Of a stretch of DNA of 16,071 nt, positions 6,491-14,042 are shown piece after piece. The translations under genes and the position numbers were made by a program. Within the stretch, counting starts at the first letter, position 1. The number at the start of each line of letters is the position of its first letter. Origin of the DNA: CAYRFE01 sp964539615 (GTDB taxonomy: Bacteria > Macinerneyibacteriota > Macinerneyibacteria > Macinerneyibacteriales > CAYRFE01); NCBI GenBank assembly GCA_964539615.1, contig CAZIJP010000055.1, positions 1 through 16,071 of the forward strand, in the 5' to 3' direction. The notes below the pieces were generated by a model, which was given only the letters and a program-made list of their open reading frames with translations, was not told the origin of the DNA and made no database searches.

Positions 6491-7564
6491 ATGATCAGGA
6501 CATTTGTTCCGTATTTCGGTGAAGAAGAGATCGCATCAGTCGGAGAATTATTGCGAAATCCTGATATTTTCGGGACAGCCGTAAAACGGTTTGAAGACGA
6601 TCTCGCTCGATATCAGCGCGTGCCATGGGTCGAGACAGCAGCAAATGCTACACTCGGGTATATGATGATTCTTATGCACTGCGGTCTTAAGCCCGGCGAC
6701 GAGGTCATAATTCCCGACTATACCTTTATCTCTGCAGCGAACGTGCTTGAATTGATGGGTATCACCCCGGTTTTTGCCGATATTTCTTTAGAAACATATT
6801 GCCTTGATGTGCATTCTGTTGAACGGCATATAACGCCGAAGACAAAAGCGGTCGTGTACGTATCATCGTTCGGGTATATCGCCGATTTTGAAGTGCTTGA
6901 GTCGTTATGCCGGGAAAAAGGGTTAATACTTATTCATGATGCTGCAAGCGCTTTCGGCACCGTTTACCGCGGCCGCACGTTGGCGCAGTTAGGTGATTAT
7001 GTCCTCTTCAGTTTTCAATACAAAAAGAATCTTTCCTCCTTTGAAGGCGGTGCTGTTACCGGCCGCGACGGAAGGGACTATTTTTCAGCGATCAAAAATC
7101 ACGGAAAAATTCATGATTTTGATATTCCCGGGTTTAATTTCCGCTTAAGCGATATTCACGCGGCAATAGGCATCGAGCAGTTAAAAAAGATCGATGGGCA
7201 TATTGCTCGCAGACAGGAGTTGTTCCGCCGATATGAATCGGAACTTAAAGGGATGCCGACTGTTTATTTCCCGAGAGAGGAAGCGGATATTCATTATGCA
7301 TATCAGGAGTTTGTGGCGTTGTTTGACCGTAAGGAGGAACTGACCGTATACCTTAAAAATGAAGGGATCGAGACGGTCGAACCTGCGATGCTCATACATC
7401 AAAAGAAACATTATTCCGATAAATATTTATTAAACGATTCTGCTTTTCCGAATTCAACAACTATGCAGACTAAAGCGCTTGGGCTACCTCTGTACCCGCA
7501 ATTATCAAATGATTCTGTCGATCGAATTTGTACTGTTATAAAACGGTTTTACGGAGCACAATGA
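6491..7564 (+). CDS. DegT/DnrJ/EryC1/StrS-family PLP aminotransferase (sugar aminotransferase)
   Basis: This protein of 357 residues (from ATG 6491) belongs to the fold-type I PLP aminotransferases that convert keto groups of nucleotide sugars to amino groups, using glutamate or glutamine, for LPS, capsule or glycoprotein sugars. Visible family features are the substrate-loop EVIIPDYTFISAANV (71-85), the pyridine-nitrogen aspartate D150 in LIHDAASAFG, and the PLP-lysine block YKKNLSSFEGGAV, where K179 is the likely Schiff-base lysine. The common first residue of that block family is kept, but H replaces the usual E before D150. An in-frame GTG at 6479 would add four residues; I prefer ATG 6491 because homologues begin close to the VPYFGEEE motif, though neither start has a clear Shine-Dalgarno. 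The stop overlaps lptD by four bases. The specific sugar cannot be read. Confidence 0.85.
   Translation: MIRTFVPYFGEEEIASVGELLRNPDIFGTAVKRFEDDLARYQRVPWVETAANATLGYMMILMHCGLKPGDEVIIPDYTFISAANVLELMGITPVFADISLETYCLDVHSVERHITPKTKAVVYVSSFGYIADFEVLESLCREKGLILIHDAASAFGTVYRGRTLAQLGDYVLFSFQYKKNLSSFEGGAVTGRDGRDYFSAIKNHGKIHDFDIPGFNFRLSDIHAAIGIEQLKKIDGHIARRQELFRRYESELKGMPTVYFPREEADIHYAYQEFVALFDRKEELTVYLKNEGIETVEPAMLIHQKKHYSDKYLLNDSAFPNSTTMQTKALGLPLYPQLSNDSVDRICTVIKRFYGAQ
7553..7564 (+). promoter_or_regulatory. GGAG ribosome site and ATGA stop-start overlap deciding the lptD start
   Basis: GGAG (7553-7556) precedes ATG at 7561-7563, which overlaps the TGA (7562-7564) of the aminotransferase. This start puts the signal peptide at residue 1; the upstream in-frame ATG at 7528 would place 11 charged and polar residues before it. 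Confidence 0.75.
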
Positions 7565-9645
7565 ACAAGGTCATTGTATTATTTCTGTTTATTACCTCAG
7601 CGGTTGTGTTGTATGCAGAAGACGGTACATTGTTTTATGAAGCGGATGCTGTTGATTACCATGACGATACCAAAGAGATCATACTTCGCGGCAATTGTCA
7701 TGTTAAGCATAAAGAGGCTGAATTAAAAGCCGAGACGATCTATTACGATGTCAATAACGAGACGATGCTAGCGATCGGTAATGTTGAATTGATCACCGGC
7801 AGTACATCGCTTACGGGCAGGATGCTTGATTATAATTTGAAAACGAAACAAGCGAATATTCAATCGGCGCGAGTGCCGGTCGAAAAAGGGTATGTGACCG
7901 GAGAGCAGCTTACCGCAGACGGAAGCGACACCATTTTCGGCATGAATACCAATTTTACCACGTGTAATCTGTCACCATCTCATTTTCGAATTTTCAGTAA
8001 GCGTATGAAGGTCATGAAAGATAATAAGATCGTTGCTTCGCCTGTTGTATTTTATGTCGGTCATGTGCCGATATTCTATTTCCCCGCATATTTGATCCCT
8101 ATCCCGAAAGGTCGACAGTCCGGTTTTTTGATGCCGAGCATTTCCAACAACACGATCGACGGTTTGACGTTCATGAGTTCATTTTTCTTTGTTATCGACA
8201 GCTATTCCGATATTACGTATACGGCAAAAATAATGAGTTTGCGCGGGATCGAGCATATAGGCGAATACAGATTCAAAACCCGATACGGCGGTGGTACCTT
8301 CGACGGAAGCTTTCTTGAAGATAAGCTGTATTCAATGCAGCGATGGAAATTCAAAGGGTCGGCCAAACAAGATATAAAACCGCTTGGCGTAACGGTCTAT
8401 GCGCTGTCGAATTTTTACAGCGATATAAGTATCCCGTCAGATCTCGGTGAAAGTTATGATGAACGAACGGCAAATGAAGCAACATCATATTTGACCGTTT
8501 CCAAAGAACTTCCGTCTCTTGCGGCCATCAACCTGCTCGTTCGACAAGACCGCAGGTGGTGGACCAATAGCTACGGCTCTTTTGAATCCCGCAGTAATCT
8601 CTTGCCGTCATTATCATTCAATGTTTATAATGTATCGCCGTTAAAAAATCTTACGCTGTCAATGAGTTCCTTTATGGCATATAATCAGTATGTACAAACT
8701 TTTGACGAATCCGAGCCGAACTATGCCGATGTACAAGAAGATCTCACAAAAAATGAAAAGTATATCCTTACAACGGTCAATACGCAATACAGACATGATT
8801 TTTTCCAAGTACTGCATACATCCTATACTTTGACCAATCAATTTGATCATTATGATACCGATAATGGGATTCTCGAGCGTTGGGTTCCTTCTGCTTCAGC
8901 ACAGGTTTACGTGGATGTTTTTGGTTATTTCGATATGTTTGGTATCGGCAACAATGATCTCGTAAAACATAAGATCACTCCGTTATTTATGTTCTCATAT
9001 CGCCCCGAAGTGGCGCAGGATCGGTTTATTAATGCAGGACGGGGAAGTTATCCGCATCAGGAGACCGTATCTTTTTCATTGCAGAATTCTCTTATGACAA
9101 AGGTAGGAGAAGAGAACAAGCGGTTTACATTTTTCACTTCCACACATTCAATATCCTATAATTTATTGACCGATGAACGTAATTTCAGCATGCTTACCGG
9201 CTCCTATACCCTTACTCCATATCTCGGAAAGACCATGTCGGACCGCCTCCAGGTCAATCACACATTTGATACCTACGAACGAAAGACCACTGCAATTCAA
9301 GTGTCCGATACGCTTACGTACGCATGGAGCGGAAAAAATTCATTTAATGCCACCGCTTCCTATATCAAGTATAACAATTCTGATGAGATCGTTTCCTTAC
9401 GTGCGCGAACATCATACTGGTTCACTGAGAACTGGCGGGTAAATCATGAGATCGTATTCAATGTTGCCGACAACAAAATAGAAAGCCAAACCTATGAGCT
9501 CTATCGCAATCTGCACTGTTGGCATATGTCCATCAGTTGGGAGCTCCGTGAAACAGGTGCGACCGAATATAAGTTCTATATACAACTCAATGCTTATGAT
9601 GATTTCAAATGGGATTATAAAAAAAGGTTTGAAGGACAGGAGTAA
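7561..9645 (+). CDS. lptD: LPS-assembly outer-membrane protein LptD
   Basis: LptD forms, with lipoprotein LptE, the outer-membrane translocon that places LPS in the outer leaflet. The 694-residue protein (E. coli about 784) has a signal peptide (1-19, ending LYA), an OstA/LptA-like beta-jellyroll (about 25-130, with repeated strand motifs ..EADAVDY, LRGNCHV, AETIYYD, AIGNVEL) and the LptD barrel. The hallmark stretch follows: TTC (133-135), then HVPIFYFPAYLIPIP (168-182), R185-x-SGFLMP and LRG (228-230) before strand EYRF. Only three cysteines occur (C46, C135, C653); C135 and C653 line up with the two ends of the E. coli inter-domain disulfides. Start chosen at 7561 because of the ATGA overlap. 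It sits between a sugar aminotransferase and a HypE-like gene. Confidence 0.93.
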   Translation: MNKVIVLFLFITSAVVLYAEDGTLFYEADAVDYHDDTKEIILRGNCHVKHKEAELKAETIYYDVNNETMLAIGNVELITGSTSLTGRMLDYNLKTKQANIQSARVPVEKGYVTGEQLTADGSDTIFGMNTNFTTCNLSPSHFRIFSKRMKVMKDNKIVASPVVFYVGHVPIFYFPAYLIPIPKGRQSGFLMPSISNNTIDGLTFMSSFFFVIDSYSDITYTAKIMSLRGIEHIGEYRFKTRYGGGTFDGSFLEDKLYSMQRWKFKGSAKQDIKPLGVTVYALSNFYSDISIPSDLGESYDERTANEATSYLTVSKELPSLAAINLLVRQDRRWWTNSYGSFESRSNLLPSLSFNVYNVSPLKNLTLSMSSFMAYNQYVQTFDESEPNYADVQEDLTKNEKYILTTVNTQYRHDFFQVLHTSYTLTNQFDHYDTDNGILERWVPSASAQVYVDVFGYFDMFGIGNNDLVKHKITPLFMFSYRPEVAQDRFINAGRGSYPHQETVSFSLQNSLMTKVGEENKRFTFFTSTHSISYNLLTDERNFSMLTGSYTLTPYLGKTMSDRLQVNHTFDTYERKTTAIQVSDTLTYAWSGKNSFNATASYIKYNNSDEIVSLRARTSYWFTENWRVNHEIVFNVADNKIESQTYELYRNLHCWHMSISWELRETGATEYKFYIQLNAYDDFKWDYKKRFEGQE

Positions 9646-9647
9646 TT

Positions 9648-10589
9648 GTGGCAGGAAAACTTTCTCCCGAAGAATTAAAAAAATATATATTTCCATATCG
9701 CGGCGCTTTCAGATCTGAAGTGCTTGCAGGACCGGGTATCGGCGAAGATGCTGCGGTCATCGATCGTGGCGGAGAATATGTATACGTTTCCTCAGACCCG
9801 ATAGTCGGTGCGGCCGAACATATCGGAAAATTACTCATCGATATTAATATCAATGATATAGCAGTTAAGGGCGGCGATCCTAATTATATCGTTCTAACGT
9901 TGCTTGTGCCGGAAAAACTAGGACTTCAATTCATTGAACAGACCATGAAAGATATTCATGAACGGGCTTTGCGCTACGATATGGCGGTGATCGGCGGGCA
10001 TACTGAGATTACGAATGCCTATGAAAAACCCGTGGTATCAGCCACGATCATCGGTTCCGGAAAACATGCTTATTCATGCAGCCGTGCAAAATTGGGAGAT
10101 GCCGTTCTTTTGATCGGCGATGTAGCTCTTGAAGGCGCGTATATTATTTATTCTACACATCCCGAGCAATTTGCCGATGTGTTCACTGACGATGAGAAGA
10201 TCGAATTAAACGGTTTTGCCGATATACTGTGCATATACCCGTATGCACAACTGATTCGCGAACACGTGTTGTTTATGCATGATCCGACCGAAGGCGGCGT
10301 AATGGGAGGACTTGCGGAATTAGATGCTTTATTGCCGGGCAAAGGAATTGCCTTTTCAGGAACAATTTCACTGCATCCGATAGTGAAGAAGTTAACCGAC
10401 CGTATCGGAGCACGGGCCGGAAATCTTATCAGTTCCGGATCGCTTCTTGCTATCGTTGACGCTTCTTTGGTTACGGTTGTGACAGAGATATTAGCCGCAA
10501 ATAAAATTTCTTGTCAACATATCGGCAACATAGCCGACAAAAGTAATTTTACCACCGATACATCTGAAGAACTGTGGAAATTCATATAA
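9648..10589 (+). CDS. AIR-synthase/HypE-like ATP-binding protein
   Basis: This 313-residue protein has the PurM/HypE/ThiL/SelD two-domain fold. The N-terminal ATP-site features are GPGIGEDAAVID (28-39), SSD (48-50), the NDIAVKGGDP helix-loop (69-78) and GGHTE (116-120). The C-terminal domain has DPTEGGVMGGLAE (212-224) and SGSLLAIV (263-270). It is closest in look to HypE, which dehydrates a carbamoyl-Cys to form cyanide ligands of NiFe hydrogenase, but the C-terminal PRIC cysteine tail that HypE needs is missing: it ends ELWKFI. No hydrogenase or hyp gene is near. I therefore call it only AIR-synthase-related; the substrate is unknown. The start is GTG 9648, with AGGAG (9638-9642) inside the last codons of lptD and only 2 nt between the genes, so it is co-transcribed with lptD. 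Confidence 0.82.
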   Translation: MAGKLSPEELKKYIFPYRGAFRSEVLAGPGIGEDAAVIDRGGEYVYVSSDPIVGAAEHIGKLLIDININDIAVKGGDPNYIVLTLLVPEKLGLQFIEQTMKDIHERALRYDMAVIGGHTEITNAYEKPVVSATIIGSGKHAYSCSRAKLGDAVLLIGDVALEGAYIIYSTHPEQFADVFTDDEKIELNGFADILCIYPYAQLIREHVLFMHDPTEGGVMGGLAELDALLPGKGIAFSGTISLHPIVKKLTDRIGARAGNLISSGSLLAIVDASLVTVVTEILAANKISCQHIGNIADKSNFTTDTSEELWKFI

Positions 10590-10592
10590 CTG

Positions 10593-10621
10593 TTTAGACC
10601 GTTATCGCATTGTTGTATTGT
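10593..10621 (+). promoter_or_regulatory. Weak promoter candidate for the alkaline phosphatase gene
   Basis: TTTAGA (10593-10598), 17 bp and TATTGT (10616-10621) match four of six bases in each hexamer. No terminator separates the gene from the upstream operon, so read-through is also possible. A GGGAGGG ribosome site follows at 10640-10646. Confidence 0.35.
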
Positions 10622-10652
10622 ACGTTTTCGTAAACTTTGGGAGGGTTTTATT

Positions 10653-12257
10653 ATGAGATCACTGGGGATCATTGTATCGATGGTAGTATTTGTATTTTTA
10701 GCCGTGCCGCAGATTGATGCAAAATCAAAAAAACAGGTAAAAAATGTAATTATTATGATTCCGGACGGCACAGGTATTACTCATACGACACTTTCGCGGT
10801 GGTATAACGGAGGAGCGCCTCTGGCAATAGATGAACTTATATGCGGCCTGGTGCGTACGTATTCTTCCGATGCGCCGATCGCCGATTCCGCACCGTCGTC
10901 TTCGGCATACGCTACCGGTTATAAAAGCCAAACGGGTAATGTCGGGGTTATGCCCTCAATTGCCACAATGTACGGCCTGACCCGAAGCGATGTAGACCCG
11001 ATGAACCGTCCGCTTGTCTCCATTCTTGAGGGTGCGCGCTTATCGGGCAGATCAACAGGTCTTGTGGCTACCTGCGAGATACCGCATGCCACACCGGCCG
11101 ATTTCAGCGCTCATCATTTCAATCGCGGCAACTATGACGCTATTATAGAACAACAGGTGTACAATTCGATCGATGTTGTGTTTGCCGGCGGTTATAAATA
11201 TTTGCTTCCCGAGACTCGCAAAGACAAGGAAGATCTTGTGTCCGTGTTAAAAACGAACGGTTACTCGGTTATTCGCACCCGGGATGAATTACTTACGACC
11301 ACAAGCCGAAAAGTCTGGGGATTGTTTGCACCGAAAGCCCTAGCATACGATCTCGACAGATCGGCACAAGAACCGACGCTTGAAGAAATGACCAAAAAAG
11401 CGATCGAGTTGTTATCAAAAAATAATAATGGGTTTTTTTTAATGGTCGAAGGCTCGAAAATCGATTGGGCCTCGCATGCCAATGAACCTATCGGTGTTAT
11501 TTCCGATTTTCTGGCGTATGACCGTGCCGTAAAAGCAGCGCTGGATTTTGCCAAGAAGGACGGCAATACCGTGGTCATCGTTGTGCCTGATCATTCAAAC
11601 GGCGGCATGTCGATCGGTAATTCGGGGTCAGACGGCAAGTATGATGAATTACCGCTCAATGAGATAATCGATCCGCTTAAAAAAGCAACATTGACCGCTG
11701 AAGGTACGGAGCGTACCGCCTATGAAAAAAACATTCCGTTGACCGATGCAATTGCACAATATTACGGTATTACCGATCTCACCGAAGATGAGAAAAATGA
11801 ATTGAAGACCGCAAAAAAAGGCGAGTTGCCTTATTTTATCGGACCGATGCTCAGCAAACGCTCTTATATTGGCTGGACAACCAACGGACATACCGGCGAA
11901 GAAGTGTTTTTCGGCGTATATCATCCTGCCGGGTATAGGCCGACAGGAGTTATTTTAAACTCCGATGTTGCAAAATATATGGCCGAAGTGATGACTATCG
12001 ACCTGACCGCATTGAATAAAAAGCTATACCTTCCTGCCGAATCAACCTTTACGGCATTAGGCGCAGTGGTTACGATCGATACGACCGATGCGGAGAACCC
12101 CGTACTTATCGTTAAAAAAAACACCCATGAATTGCGTTTACCGGCCAATAAGAATATCGCCGTGCTCGATGGTAAGACCATTGTATTGAGATCTCTTGTC
12201 GTACAGAATGGAAAAGGGTTCTTCGTGCCGCAGGAGACCGTGGATCTTTTAAAGTAA
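10653..12257 (+). CDS. Secreted alkaline phosphatase (PhoA superfamily) with C-terminal stalk-like domain
   Basis: This 534-residue enzyme hydrolyses phosphate monoesters outside the cytoplasm. A signal peptide (1-23, ending IDA) leads to the phosphatase core (about 27-450). All expected residues are visible: D38 in PDGTG, the nucleophile S79 in ADSAPSSSAYATG, H145 and T147 in HATPAD, E266, D271 and H275 (the E-x4-D-x3-H spacing of E. coli E322/D327/H331), D313-H314, and H413 in NGHTGEE. From about 455 the protein continues into a short beta-rich segment ending DGKTIVLRSLVVQNGKGFFVP..., which resembles the copper-amine-oxidase N-terminal-like (PF07833-type) modules of secreted proteins. No Pho-box-like repeat is evident, so phosphate control cannot be claimed. 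No lipobox is seen. A terminator follows. Confidence 0.9.
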   Translation: MRSLGIIVSMVVFVFLAVPQIDAKSKKQVKNVIIMIPDGTGITHTTLSRWYNGGAPLAIDELICGLVRTYSSDAPIADSAPSSSAYATGYKSQTGNVGVMPSIATMYGLTRSDVDPMNRPLVSILEGARLSGRSTGLVATCEIPHATPADFSAHHFNRGNYDAIIEQQVYNSIDVVFAGGYKYLLPETRKDKEDLVSVLKTNGYSVIRTRDELLTTTSRKVWGLFAPKALAYDLDRSAQEPTLEEMTKKAIELLSKNNNGFFLMVEGSKIDWASHANEPIGVISDFLAYDRAVKAALDFAKKDGNTVVIVVPDHSNGGMSIGNSGSDGKYDELPLNEIIDPLKKATLTAEGTERTAYEKNIPLTDAIAQYYGITDLTEDEKNELKTAKKGELPYFIGPMLSKRSYIGWTTNGHTGEEVFFGVYHPAGYRPTGVILNSDVAKYMAEVMTIDLTALNKKLYLPAESTFTALGAVVTIDTTDAENPVLIVKKNTHELRLPANKNIAVLDGKTIVLRSLVVQNGKGFFVPQETVDLLK

Positions 12258-12304
12258 TGTTTTGCAGATAACGGGGTTGAGTCATTATTGACCAATTTAT
12301 TATT

Positions 12305-12332
12305 AACGGCGGAGATTTCTCCGCTGTTTTTC
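12305..12332 (+). terminator. Rho-independent terminator of the alkaline phosphatase gene
   Basis: AACGGCGGAG (12305-12314) pairs with CTCCGCTGTT (12319-12328), one G-T pair included, around ATTT, followed by a T-rich tail (TTTTTCT). Confidence 0.88.
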
Positions 12333-12398
12333 TAAGGGTGCATAATTATTCATCTAGGTTAGTATGACTCTGAAAAAAGGGTAACAAAGGATCAGATT

Positions 12399-12842
12399 AT
12401 GATAAAGAAAAAATCTTCATGCGACTGTGATTTCAACGGAAAGGGAATGCGAATCAATGGGATCATATACCTCAATCCCAAGGATGCATTTCCGTTTATC
12501 GAAGCCGGAGCGTTGCTTGTCGATCTACGCGAAGAAGTGTATAAAAGCGGCCGTGAATTCGCTGTTAAAAACAAACTATGGATGCCGTACAGTCAATTTA
12601 AAACAGATTTCTCAACACTTCCTTTTGATCGGCAGATGATCATTGCCGATTATGTTGGACTTCACAGTAAAGAAGCTGTCCAGCTATTAAAAGATAACGG
12701 ATTCACGTGTGTAGCATCGCTTAATGGCGGGATCATTTCCTGGATAGAAGACGGGTTGCCTTTTTCCAAAGATATCGATGGCGAGTTGGTCGGCGGATGC
12801 GCATGCCAACTCAAACCGAGGAAAAGAAAAATAATCAAATAA
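12399..12842 (+). CDS. Catalytically altered rhodanese-fold protein with two CxC motifs
   Basis: This 147-residue cytoplasmic protein has a single rhodanese homology domain (about 22-122): the VDLRE strand (41-45), the pattern MIIADYVGLHSKEAVQLLKDNGF and the C-terminal LNGGIISW (108-115). In an active rhodanese the loop is C-x-x-G-x-R-S. Here it is D84-Y-V-G87-L-H89-S90, so the sulfur-accepting cysteine is aspartate and sulfur transfer by the usual route is not expected. Unusual cysteines lie outside the domain: C8-D-C10 near the start and C134-A-C136 near the basic tail (KPRKRK), with C104 inside. These could bind a metal or form a redox pair; this is inference. AAAGGA (12386-12391) precedes the ATG. 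A terminator lies upstream and 83 nt separate it from the next gene. Confidence 0.8.
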   Translation: MIKKKSSCDCDFNGKGMRINGIIYLNPKDAFPFIEAGALLVDLREEVYKSGREFAVKNKLWMPYSQFKTDFSTLPFDRQMIIADYVGLHSKEAVQLLKDNGFTCVASLNGGIISWIEDGLPFSKDIDGELVGGCACQLKPRKRKIIK

Positions 12843-12912
12843 GAGTCATAATTTCTTCTACGTTTCCGCTTGATTATACCGATAACATATAAAAGGATTT
12901 GTCTTTTGCAAC

Positions 12913-12928
12913 AAGGAGGTTGCTTATG
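12913..12928 (+). promoter_or_regulatory. Shine-Dalgarno deciding the start of the Ca-loop protein
   Basis: AAGGAGG (12913-12919) lies six bases before ATG 12926. An upstream in-frame TTG at 12899 would put this site inside the coding region, so the ATG is the start. Confidence 0.85.
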
Positions 12929-13990
12929 AAGATCACATCGTATTCTCTTGATCTCAATCAAACCTATGAACAGACCGGTTATCGGAAGACAAGCGAAAAT
13001 CTGTCTTTCTGGGATGACCGTGGTAAGAACGGTCAAAATAGTGATACGGTCACGCTTGGGGGAATACCGAAAGCGGAAACCTATTCTGTTCCGTCTGTAC
13101 CTTCCGTTCCGCAAAACTCCGATGACGCAGCATTTGCTGAAGGCGACATAAAACTATTTGTGCTCAAACGGCTTCTTGAACGATTGTTCGGTGCGAAATT
13201 CGATCTGATAAATTCTGATGATGTGAAGACCGATCAAAGTATTCCTGTCGTAAGCGATACGGTACCAGTTCAAACAGATGCGACCCCGGTGAATGAAGGG
13301 GAATCTTCTGTTCCGCAAGCGCAGGAACGCGAGGGGTGGGGATTTACCTATCAATCGGAATCGATCGAATACCGAAAAGAACAGGTCACTATGGCCGCCA
13401 AAGGCGAGGTCACCCTTGAAGACGGTACGGTATTTTCCTTTGAAGCGAATTTGTCGCTAACCAGCGAAACGTACATCCGTCAATCGACCTCCATCAAAGC
13501 AGGCGATGCTTTGATCGACCCGCTTGTGTTGTCTGCTGACGGTAAGCCGGCGTTATCCGGTGAACGGGTTCCGTTTGATATCAATGCTGACGGTACGGAT
13601 GAAAATATCCCGTCACTCATGGGGAATGCGGGATTTTTAGCCTTTGACCGCAACGGGAACGGCGCAATCGATGACGGTTCCGAATTGTTTGGTCCAGTAA
13701 GCGGCAACGGTTTCGCAGAACTCGCTCAAAACGACAGTGACGGCAACGGCTGGATCGATGCCGGAGACCCGATCTATTATATGCTGAAATTGTGGAAGAA
13801 AGGTCAAAACGGCGAATCATTGCAAGACCTTGCTTCATTGAATATCGGCGCATTGATGATCGGCGGTATCCAGACACCGCTGTCGTTACAAGGCGATAAT
13901 GAATTGTTGGGAAAGATCTGTGAGAGCGGATTGTATATCAGTGAAGACGGCAAGCCCGGTTATATTCAGGAATTGGATATCAAACAATAA
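12926..13990 (+). CDS. Uncharacterised protein with EF-hand-like Ca-binding loops
   Basis: This 354-residue protein belongs to a family of bacterial hypothetical proteins defined by a C-terminal module of about 160 residues: IDPLVLSADGK (197-207), the loops FDINADGTDE (217-226), DRNGNGAIDDGSELFG (241-256) and DSDGNGWIDAGDPIY (270-284), then SGLYISEDG (334-342). The DxDxDG/DxNGNG loops look like calcium-binding EF-hand/dockerin loops. Residues 1-130 are low-complexity and polar, with proline/valine repeats (VPSVPSVP) and one charged helix (74-90). No signal peptide or membrane segment is present. The middle (about 136-195) is predicted beta-rich. Function is not known; calcium binding is inferred from the loops. 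How it leaves the cell, if it does, is unclear. It is transcribed towards, and ends just before, a bidirectional terminator. Confidence 0.82.
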   Translation: MKITSYSLDLNQTYEQTGYRKTSENLSFWDDRGKNGQNSDTVTLGGIPKAETYSVPSVPSVPQNSDDAAFAEGDIKLFVLKRLLERLFGAKFDLINSDDVKTDQSIPVVSDTVPVQTDATPVNEGESSVPQAQEREGWGFTYQSESIEYRKEQVTMAAKGEVTLEDGTVFSFEANLSLTSETYIRQSTSIKAGDALIDPLVLSADGKPALSGERVPFDINADGTDENIPSLMGNAGFLAFDRNGNGAIDDGSELFGPVSGNGFAELAQNDSDGNGWIDAGDPIYYMLKLWKKGQNGESLQDLASLNIGALMIGGIQTPLSLQGDNELLGKICESGLYISEDGKPGYIQELDIKQ

Positions 13991-14016
13991 AAAAAGCGCC
14001 GTTTTCACGGCGCTTT
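13989..14016. terminator. Bidirectional terminator between convergent genes
   Basis: AAAGCGCCG (13993-14001) pairs with CGGCGCTTT (14008-14016) around TTTTCA. On the minus strand the hairpin is followed by a run of T residues (the A-run 13989-13998), giving a strong terminator for the BAX-inhibitor gene. On the plus strand the tail is short (TTTATCTCC). Confidence 0.88.
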
Positions 14017-14042
14017 ATCTCCACATTTTTTCTATGATTTGC

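Noticed and set aside
7528..7560. Upstream ATG for lptD
   Set aside because: It would put 11 polar residues ahead of a clear signal peptide and overlap the preceding gene further; ATG 7561 has GGAG and the ATGA overlap.
9648..10589. Annotation as HypE (hydrogenase maturation)
   Set aside because: The essential C-terminal PRIC cysteine is absent and no hyp or hydrogenase genes are in the window.
12899..12925. TTG start giving nine extra N-terminal residues for the Ca-loop protein
   Set aside because: The AAGGAGG site at 12913-12919 is correctly spaced for ATG 12926 and would be inside the longer reading frame.
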